Shown piece by piece: positions 55,380-64,000 of a stretch of 64,000 nt of DNA. Every line of letters starts with the position of its first letter. Position 1 is the first letter of the stretch. The DNA comes from Cornus controversa. Lineage: Eukaryota; Streptophyta; Magnoliopsida; Cornales; Cornaceae. The position numbers and the translations under genes are program-made. Under the pieces are notes generated by a model that was not told the origin of the DNA, made no database searches, and worked only from the letters and a program-made list of their open reading frames with translations. Location: the NCBI GenBank assembly GCA_026545225.1, contig CM048847.1, positions 9,790,501 through 9,854,500 of the forward strand, read 5' to 3'.

Positions 55380-56440
55380 TGATAGGCATAGAATGTTGTG
55401 CATTCAGTCCTTCTAATTTACTTATGTTAATCCTTTATTTATGTTTATATTAGTGTTTTTATGGTATTATTCCATTTTAGTCATTTTCAGATCCTTAGCT
55501 GAAAATGTGATTAATTCTATGATTTTTGGGCTTTCAATGAGACTTCTATAAGATCAAGAAATTTTTATTAGTTTGGATCAACTTCCAATGATGAGTCCAT
55601 GAATTGGCCCAAGTTATATTGAACATTTAATGCAAATGGGCCAAAAATTTGAATTAGTTCATTCATTCGGTCAAGTACAAGTTCAAGACCAAGCTCAAAC
55701 CCAAAATTAGTTCACCATAACTTCATACTCCAAACTTTGATTAAGGTGATTTTTGTGGATGTGGAAAGATAAAAGAGAGTCTAAATACTTCTAGTTTTGA
55801 GAAAATTCTAAATTTGACATTGGTAGTTGAAAGTGGCCAAAAACAGTAGCATAAAAATTCTCGGCAGATTTCTTCTTTGATTGCTTTGTAAACTTGTGAC
55901 AAGTGTCTAATGATATAACAAGCAACCACCACACTCAATGAATTCATCAAGTGATATACACATGGAGGAAAATGATCCAAATCTTATAAAATGGGATACA
56001 TATGGAGCTATTTAGGCCATGGGATGAGTCTAAATTTGGCCATAAATGGAGGACATTTTGAGAAGAGAAAAAAGAAGGGGAATTGAGTAGTGTACTATAG
56101 GAGGAGACTTGAGTGAAAAAATTATGCACGTGTAGAGAAATATGAAGTGCTCTCCAACCATGGAGACTTGTAACTTAGCCATGAGGGCTAAAACTCTTCC
56201 TAGGGCATTGATGTAGCCCTAGCCAAGCCTCAATGGTATGTTAATAATATTTTTATTTGGGATTTTTATATATGTATAATAAGTTGTGTAACTTTGAGGA
56301 TTACATTTGTAATCGAATTATAAAGTTATATTCAATCTTGACTTCATTCTTCTCTTGTCTTAGAAAGTATGTTTTCAAGATTGAAATCAAATCATATTTC
56401 TTTTCTATGTGTGACATATATATTTGTAATTGGCATATTT
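55380..56440 (+). repeat. Old, truncated LTR of the array superfamily
   Basis: Starts TGATAGGCATAGAATGTTGTGCATTC, which aligns with the array LTR start. Similarity continues through the TTTTGGGCTTT and GAGCCCTAAC-like blocks to about the GTGATCA region. Then it fades; the right limit is approximate. It has no primer site after it, so it is a truncated or solo LTR. It is more diverged than the copy at 50342. Confidence 0.6.
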
Positions 56441-56599
56441 CGGTGATCAAAACTTGATTGATCGAGTTATAATTTTTGATTTATTCTTTGTATCGATTAT
56501 CGACATCTTCGAGCTGACACTCAAGTGCATGGAAGCAAATAAATCAGTAAAAATACCATATAGTACAGATAAGTATGGTGATGACACTCTGCACTTTTT

Positions 56600-57591
56600 A
56601 TTTTTGAGCCTATTTTAAAAAATTAGGGTTTTTCAAAGTAGGACCGATCCCCAATATTCAGGACCGGTCTAACTTATCTCAACAATTAGGTTTCTGAAGG
56701 TTTTTTACAAAGTTCCACCAGTCCTAATTATTTGGCACCGGTCCCACTTAGCCTGTTCCAAATAGCAAATAGATTTTGACAAAAATTCTGATTCCTATTG
56801 GGTTCGAAACTTCTAGGAGAGTTCTATTTTGATATTCAACTTCTTTTCCAAGTAGAATTAGAACTTCCTTGCCTATATATATGTATTCATATTTTCTCTA
56901 CAAGATAAGCAGAAAAAGCCTGAAAAATTATTATTTTTAGAGAGAGAAAGTATATACAGTATAATTAGGGCTATATATTTTTAAGAACACACATTCATAC
57001 TTCACGAGTGATATTTAGGATGGTGTTCTACTTTTGATTAGTTGTTCAGATATTGCATCAAATTATTCGCTGATCAGAACATTGGATTGATGGTTCTTCA
57101 TTTCCTTGCTTGCTGAGGAAGAAAGGTGATCATATTGCACTACAAAGGAAACGGAATACTTGCTGAGTATTTTTGTTATTCCAGTAACCTTTCTATAAGG
57201 ATCGTGACGTTAGTCAGAAGTCTGCAACAATTGGACGTGTTGTCGCAATCATAAGCCTAAGGCGTTCCACATCAGATTCTTGACAGAGTGAAGAGGGGTG
57301 TGAGTCTAAGACAGAGTCTGCTGTACTTTGCTTCATCATAGTGGATTGGTTTCTTGAGGCTTTCTGCCTCCCTCCGTGGTTTTTCTCACCTTAGGTTTCC
57401 ACGTATATCTAGTGCATTCTTTACTTTACTTGCACTTTATTTATTTACTTGCTTTGTGGGATTGCTTAAAATTTTAAATGAAATTAAAATTGAATTAATT
57501 AAAAATTAACCAAATGAGCAAGTGATCTTATTCACCCCCCTCTAGGTTTTAAAGTACTTTTCGCAACTGCTTCCGTACCGCGCAACTCACA
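56600..57591 (+). repeat. 5' LTR of a Sirevirus-like copia element (start uncertain)
   Basis: It ends near GCGCAACTCACA, directly before an exact initiator-Met primer site. Its early part holds ACCGGTC motifs (about 56640-56750) that recur at 63597-63690. The exact start could not be fixed; a junction with the old LTR lies somewhere in 56440-56600. Confidence 0.55.
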
Positions 57592-57593
57592 AT

Positions 57594-57605
57594 TGGTATC
57601 AGAGC
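57594..57605 (+). other. Primer binding site, initiator tRNA-Met (copia)
   Basis: TGGTATCAGAGC is an exact match to the standard plant copia primer site, 78 bases before the gag ATG at 57683. Confidence 0.85.
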
Positions 57606-57682
57606 AGTGTTCTCTAATTTGTGAATAGTTCATTGTGAAGTATTTTTAAAATCAAAATTTATTTTTGTTTTCAAAAATTATT

Positions 57683-59229
57683 ATGGAATCTAGTATGAAA
57701 AAGGGTGGATCGATTCAGCGAACTCCTTTGTTTGATAGTTCAAATTATACTTTTTGGAAGTCTCGCATGAAATCCTTTTTAAAATCTCAAGGAGAGAGAA
57801 TTTGAATGGCTGTAGAGAATTGCTATAAAATTCCTACCACTAGCACTGGTGATGGTGATACTGATATGACTGTAGACGAGTACAAAGCAACATGGTCTAA
57901 TGTTGAGCATGAAGATGCTAATAATAACAACAAGGGTTTATATGTAATATTTAATTTTGTTGTTCCTTCTGAATTTGCTAGAATTTTTGCATGTACGTTC
58001 CACTTCGAAAGAAGCATGAGATATTTTACAGGTAACTCATGAGGGTACCACCAAGGTAAGGAGATCTAAGTTACAAATGCTTGCTACTAAATTTGAAACA
58101 ATTAGAATGAATGAAGATGAGATGTTTTCTGATTTTTATTCTAGACTGAATAATATTATTCAAAGTAGTGCTAACCTTAGTGAAAAAATTCCTTTCTATC
58201 AGATTATTAGAAAAATCATAAGATCATTGCCTAATAGGTTCTAAGCTAAGCTGGAAGCCTTAGATGAGAGCAGAGATGTAGATTCTATGGAGGTGGCTGA
58301 GTTAGTTGGATCAATTCAAACTTTTGAGATGAAATATCCAAAGCTTCAGAAAGCAAAAAATTTGGCTTTAAAAACCTCAAAGACTTCCAAGTCTTCAAGT
58401 TTGTCAAATATTTCAAATTCTTCAAAATCTGAAGTTGGAAAAATTGAAAGTTTTGAATATGATTCAAATAATGATATTGCACTCGTCATCTTGAGAAAAA
58501 GAAATCCTTCTAAATTCCAGAATCAAAGCTCATCATCTAAAGGTAAAGAAAGGAAAGAGAAAGAATATGACTCTAGGGAGACTGAACTTACTTGTTGAAC
58601 ATGTGGTGGTAAAGGTCATACATCTAATCAATGTCAAGTCCTAAGAAAAATAGCTTTAGTGCAAAGAAAAGTTCAAACAAGAAAGCCATGAAAGCTATTA
58701 TTTCTGAGTCTGAATCTTCTAACTCTGATAGTGATTCATCTGTTGAGAATGATTTTCTTAATTTTGTAGCTTTATTGAATAATGGTACTGTTAATGATTC
58801 TTCTTTTGATGTAGGTGAAACAGAGGTGTACACTACTCTCAGTAGAGTAGGGTCTGATGATTCAGAAGTTGAGCAATCTGATGTAGAATTATGTGAAAGC
58901 AAGCGCCTGAACTCTATGAGAAATTACTGGAAGCTTATAATAAAAAATCTGAGAAGCAGAAGCAAGAAAAATCTAAGAAAGAAACTTTGAAGAAAAATAA
59001 TAAAGATCAATTGAAGTTGATTGAAGAGAATTAAACAAAAATTCTGAATCTTCAAGGAAAAGTCAAGTTTCTCGAAAGTGAGGTAAGTCAAGCTATTTCT
59101 GCCAAAGATGTTCTTATTACTAAAATTAGTTTTCTTGAGCCTGAATTGAAAAAATCACAAGAGAAATTAAATCCTTTTACTTCTAGACAGATTAAGCTTG
59201 ATAGCATGAATAGTGTTGAAAAGCCTGCA
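57683..59229 (+). pseudogene. Sirevirus-like copia gag, 5' part (broken)
   Basis: The start ATG gives MESSMKKGGS and a copia Gag N-terminal motif (NYTFWKSRMKSFL). A TGA replaces codon 41 (57803-57805). A one-base insertion near 57996 shifts the frame, and more stops follow, including one inside the first CCHC knuckle (about 58594-58620). The capsid-like helical region (LQMLATKFETIRMNEDEM, about 58070-58130) and a lysine- and glutamate-rich, probably coiled-coil region (about 58900-59200) are recognisable. It is cut by a solo LTR at 59230 and resumes at 61952. The long Gag with coiled coil and two knuckles suits Sireviruses. Confidence 0.8.
59225..59229. repeat. Left target duplication of the solo LTR (CTGCA)
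   Basis: Pairs with CTGTA at 61952-61956, with one transition difference. Confidence 0.6.
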
Positions 59230-61951
59230 TGTAGAGACTGTGCCCAATTTTGGCTAATTTTTTTAATTTTTCATCATTTATTACTTTAAATGTATTTTAA
59301 ATTATATTTAACATGTTTTGAATGCGAAAAACATGTTTAGAAGGTTGGAATATGGTTTTGAGAACTTTTTAAAAAGTTTGACTTTTTGGTCAATGGGAGC
59401 CCCGAGATGAGGTTAAGTGAGTATGAGAATTCTGAAAATATTATGAAAATTTTTTATTTTTGAGTATGGACTAAAAGAAATTTTTAGAGTGTTATGGAAG
59501 TGATTTCGAGTCCAACGGAGTTTTCGAGAATTAATTCGGAGGTCGGGAGGGTACGTTAAGTGGCCCGGGGGCAAAACGATCTTTTTGCGCCCCTAGGAGT
59601 GAAATAAATATCCCAAGGTCTGGGATATTTCATATTTATAGATCTCACTCTCTCTCTAAAAGTCACCACTTCATCTCTCTCCCTTCTCTCTAGATTTTAG
59701 GTCACTTGGGGTGTGATTTGTAAGATTTCAAAGAAGGAAAGTGTGTAGAGGGCGTCAAGGGCTTCGGTTTGAACCGATCAAAGTCTACGTTCCATAAATT
59801 TTGGTACGGCTAGGATTTCTCAAAGTTGGATTCAAAGCATAGGATTTGAGGTAGGAGTGCTAGACTCATCTTTACTTTGATTCTATAGGTCACATATTTG
59901 TGACATGAAAGATAAGTCGATATTTCTTGAGTTTAGGATTTTGTGTATATGTATTTATATATATGAAAATGTGATTTATGCATATATATATGTCTAACAT
60001 GTTAGTTAGGGCTTACATATGTCACATATGTGATATTAAGACTATGTATGCTAATTGTTGAAATTGTGTTCATTTGATGAAAATGTATAAATCTAAGTTT
60101 CTATATATAATGATGCATGAAAGATATGATTTTCTTAAAAAATGCATAAACATGATGATTTTCATGAGGTGAGTGGAATAACATTGTGACATATTTGATT
60201 TAAAGAAGAAAATGCATTGATTTGATAAAATGCATTCCCTTGTGTGGGATATGTGCATTATGTGATAATATGCACTATGTGACGAGTTTTGGGGCAGGAG
60301 TGTAAGAAATTAAGATAAAGGCATGGATCCCTATGGTGAAAGACCCAAAACTTGGCCAAGCGGGTGTCGCATCCGTCAGAATAGTGAACCGAGAAGCGTA
60401 AGCAGAGTTTGGGTGCCAATGGGACCCTTACTATTGTTTTGATTTGAGCGCCCCTTTGAATTGATTTTTGGACTTATGTGGTGTGAGTTTTACATTGAAT
60501 TGTGACTTGATCAATTTTCTACATGTATGTATACATTGGAATGTGAAGCATCACGCATGATTTATAAAACGTGATTGTTTATGGGTAAAAAGCATGGATA
60601 TTTGTTATATAGATTGTAATGATTTCATATGCATCCATGCATGGCCGCTTGAGTTAGAGTAGAGTTGGGTGGATCATTCCTACTAAGCGAGAGAGGATAA
60701 GCTCACCCCCTATATACAATTTTTTTTCAGATAAGGCACCAATGGAGGATGAGCCATGATTAGCTCAATGGACCTTGTTGAGTTTCTTTTGGACTTTTGG
60801 ATCTTTTGATATGTATGTAGATGTCCCTATTCTGTGGCATATGGACTCTTTTGGGAAATGTTATTCTTAAAGTTGGACAACATATTTATATTTGAATTTC
60901 ATATGTATAAGCCATGTTGGACATGTATGGAAGACTTTGAACATAATTGTAAGGCCATTAGGGGGGGACACGTGTCCAAAAGTGTCCATTTTGAATTTAA
61001 GGTGTGAATGACATATGCAATGATTTGTATGATTTCAATAGAAATGTATGAGGATTTGTGAGATTATGGTGATATGAATGTGTGAATTAGGGTGTGTGTA
61101 TGCCAATGTACCATTTGTAGATCCTTAGAATGTTAGGAGTAAGATTTTGTTTTGGAAATGAAAATATTGCCAGTCAAATGATCACATTCTGCCCGAATTT
61201 TGGAGAATTTTTTTGAGGAGTCTACACAATTCCAAATGATTTGAAATTTTTATCACATCTTTCCCTAGATATCTAGTATTCCCAGATTTAATTTGGTAAA
61301 ATTTGGACAACGACAGAATTTATAAAAATTCAACAAAATTCTGCCACTAGATTTTACAATTCTGTTGGGCACCAAATTGGTTGTCAAAACTGTTTCATTT
61401 GGCTAACATCCAGCCATTAAGGTTGGCTCAACCTTCTTCTATATTTAGTCTAGTTTCTATATAATTTTTGTTTACCTCATTTCGAGTTAAAATGAATTTT
61501 CTACAAATTTTTTTATGACTGTTGCGCAGATTGCACTCTAGCAGTGCACTGTTCATTTCGGAATTACTGTAACTTTTTAGCTACTTCCTGGTAATGAGAA
61601 ATCAGGGTTCAGGACCTCTTCAAAAGGTCTAAATTATGTTTTTAAGCTTCTTGGGACTATAGTAGGATGAGACAATGGTCCAACAAAATTTTTGAAACTT
61701 TTTACGAAAAGTTACTATATATTCACGAGGGCCAAAAATTACTTTTATTTTGAAATTGTTCTAAATGATTTCAACGAGGACCATGGTTAGTTATGCATAA
61801 TCACTTAATTATATGCATACTGAGTTGCTTCCGCAGTTAAGAGAATTGGATTGGATGTTAGATATTTTCAAAACGGTTGTTTTGAATAGATTTCACCGTT
61901 CACCCCCATTTCCCTCGCTCTCAACCAGGTGTCGAAAATTGGGGCGTGACA
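59230..61951 (+). repeat. Solo LTR of a Tekay/Del-like gypsy element
   Basis: 2722 bp from TGTAGAGACTGTGCCC to GGGGCGTGACA, flanked by CTGCA/CTGTA. It has no primer site or pol on either side, so it is the remnant left by recombination between two LTRs. Its ends and the internal CTCACCCCC...CAGATAAGGCACC stretch (about 60700-60740) correspond to the minus-strand LTR at 363-3221. The copia gag frame resumes in register on the far side. Confidence 0.8.
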
Positions 61952-62388
61952 CTGTAGGAGATAAAACTGGATTAGGTTTTGTTGGGTCATCATCTAAGGG
62001 AAAAACTGTTTTTGTTAAACCCAAGAATTTGATTGTGTTTGAACCCAAACCTAAGCTTCAAGTTGAGTCTTTCCATGCTAATGTTGTGTCCAATGTGCTT
62101 TATTTTTCTTTTTGTGGTAAAAATGGACATAGTTAACACTATTGCTATAAAAAGAGAAGACATTTTAATTCTAATTTTCATGTGCATAATTCTTTTGCTA
62201 AGAATAGGGTTCATACTAAAAAGTCACATTATTGGAACAAACTCAAAACTTCTCAAGGTAAAAAGAATTCAAGTAAAAAGAAGAATGTTTTTGTTTCTCA
62301 ACAATACTTTCCTGATAAATTGCTTGTTAAAACAATTTGGATGAAAAAGAAAGACTTGGAGAAGTTTGTGCCTGTTGATACTATGTGA
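61952..62388 (+). pseudogene. Sirevirus-like copia gag, 3' part (broken)
   Basis: Continues the interrupted gag in the same frame (GDKTGLGF, then a lysine-rich tail). A second CCHC knuckle (CGKNGHS then HYC) has lost its first cysteine and contains a TAA at 62134-62136. The frame ends at 62386-62388. No protease, integrase or RT follows, so pol has been deleted. Confidence 0.75.
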
Positions 62389-63560
62389 TTTATTCCTAAT
62401 AGATCTTTGCGTGCAAAATCCCCTAACTGAGTCATTTAGGACTTTGATGGTCATGGACTGAGCTCATGTTCATTATCAGTTTTCCATTGGACCAAATCTT
62501 TTAGGTTAAGATATGTTTTGTTTATTTTTTAGTAATAATCATATGAGATTATGAAAATTATAATTTTCTGAAAAATAATGTAAATTCTTTGTATTTCTTT
62601 TTAATTTCACTTTGATTTGTGAATGCATAATTGTGACACTTAGTTTGTCAAATGGATGAAGTACTTGATTTTATGATCTAAACATTGATGACTAATATTC
62701 TATATTTATATCTTTTTAGAGGTAAATCTTTTGAGTCCATACAATTTGTGCATTAGTCCAACTCTGAGAGAATTGATTGAAAACTAATGTGAAGTTGACT
62801 AGAGTATATTGTATGAGTAGCATTGAAGGCTTAAATGATCAATAAATAAAAAAAGGATGAAAAAAAATTATGTTTTTATTCAGCATGAAAAAATAATAAT
62901 AAGAAATTACTGAATATTTAAGACAAAAAGGAAAAGGCTACCTTCGGGATGTGTTCGAAACTTCCACTACAATGTAAATCTTCAATAAGATATCTTTAAA
63001 AATTAAAGAGTTATTTTGAGGAAAATAGCTAGCTACCCATAAGCGTTAAAGTCACCGTCTTAGAAATAAAAAATAAAAAATAATAATAAAATTCAATGAA
63101 AAAAAATGTTTGATCATCTGTAGTTATATTTGCTTATCATCCAATATGTTTTAGAAGATGAATCAAAGAAATTTGATTAATTTTTTATGAAGTTGGATTG
63201 CACACACACACCTGAATTTATTACATGAATTTCTAAATATTTATAAATATTTGTGTGCTGGAAGTTGTATCATGATCATGAATTTGAAAATGAATTTTAT
63301 GGATAAATTATGGGTTTTAAAATTTTGCATTTATAAATGTTTGAAATTTTTCAAAAATTTTAGAACTCATGTTATTCTTTGAAAAATGTGCTTTGATTAT
63401 TCTCATGAGATTATTCATGTTTTATTTTTTATTTATTTTTCTTGAAAAATTTTTAAAAATCCAAAAATATGTTTATTTTGATTCTGTGTTTATGTTTCAT
63501 ACCTTGTGTGCTTAATTGTTAAATCAAGTTGAGATGAGGTGTTTTTGGTGAATTGAAGGT
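62389..63560. other. AT-rich sequence without recognised features
   Basis: No domain, LTR boundary or primer site was found. It may be 3' untranslated sequence of the copia element, but nothing proves this. Confidence 0.5.
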
Positions 63561-63569
63561 CCAAAGTGT

Positions 63570-64000
63570 AATTTTTCATAATTCACAAAGTTGGATCAGT
63601 CCTAATTATTGAGCACCGGTCGCACTTCTGCAGGTTCTGAGGAACCGAGAAGTTGGACCGGTGCCCAAAAATTAGGACCGGTCGCACTTAGCGAATGCTC
63701 AGAAAATAGCATTTCGCTCGCGCGCTTTGGTGTTTAAGTGATATCATTTTTTCATGCACACACACATTCTCTGTCTCATTCTTACTCAAACTCTCAATCT
63801 CTCTAAACACTCTAAAACTCACCAACTCAAAATACATTCTCTTCTACATTTCTTGTGGTTAGGTGATTGATTAGTGGATTAAGATTGAAATTTTGGACTA
63901 TTCTGATTGTGGGGTTGTTGATTGTTGATTTGGTAATACTTGTGCAAACAAATACATTGAGAATTTGAGGTTTATAGACTTACACACTAAGTGTTCGATA
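63570..64000 (+). repeat. Partial LTR-like sequence of a related copia family
   Basis: The stretch ACAAAGTTGGATCAGTCC (about 63587) with CACCGGTCGCACTT aligns with ACAAAGTTCCACCAGTCC and CACCGGTCCCACTT near 56710-56750 in the copia 5' LTR. Other parts differ, so it is a relative, or a diverged 3' LTR. It runs off the window. Confidence 0.45.

Noticed and set aside
58624-58902. 92-codon minus-strand frame opposite copia gag
   Set aside because: It is antisense to the acidic and serine-rich part of the gag pseudogene and has no independent support.

Overview
This window looks like nuclear DNA of a flowering plant. It is AT-rich, packed with LTR retrotransposons nested in one another, and shows tRNA-Asp and initiator tRNA-Met primer binding sites and plant Ty3/gypsy and Ty1/copia protein signatures. 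I found no host gene, no RNA gene and nothing prokaryotic. I could not identify the species.

The centrepiece (4667-48659, about 44 kb) is a head-to-tail array of one non-autonomous, Athila/Tat-like Ty3/gypsy element. It has eight LTRs of about 1434 bp alternating with seven internal regions of about 4645 bp, a period near 6.08 kb. Neighbouring units share an LTR. The whole array is bounded by a single 5-bp target site duplication (TATGC at 4662-4666 and 48660-48664), with no duplication between units. Each unit carries a tRNA-Asp primer binding site, an intact 612-residue Gag ORF (identical in all seven), a long non-coding 3' region and a polypurine tract, but no protease, reverse transcriptase, RNase H or integrase. 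A few SNPs and small indels are shared between units in a mosaic pattern, which fits stepwise unequal exchange after one insertion.

The array sits inside an older, decayed minus-strand chromodomain Ty3/gypsy (Tekay/Del-like) element. The integrase and chromodomain side lies at 3268-4661, with its 2.86-kb LTR at 363-3221. The RT/RNase H side lies at 48660-49600. Below that LTR, a primer-binding-site-like sequence and leader run off the left edge, so this older element may also be part of a shared-LTR chain.

Right of the array: at about 49600 the gypsy RT is cut off and joined to the 3' end of a diverged relative of the array element (49601-51719, with LTR). That relative lies in the integrase region of a minus-strand Ty1/copia element (51720-53605). 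Next come an AT-rich stretch with no recognised gene, a possible CACTA-like subterminal region (about 55170-55370), and a still more diverged LTR of the array superfamily (from 55380). A Sirevirus-like copia element follows with a broken gag (57683-62388), interrupted by a 2.7-kb gypsy solo LTR (59230-61951). A partial LTR-like sequence runs off the right edge.

In functional terms, the only intact coding capacity is Gag. The array would need reverse transcriptase and integrase from an autonomous relative. Its eight near-identical promoter and polyadenylation regions make it a potential source of multimeric Gag transcripts and a likely target for silencing.
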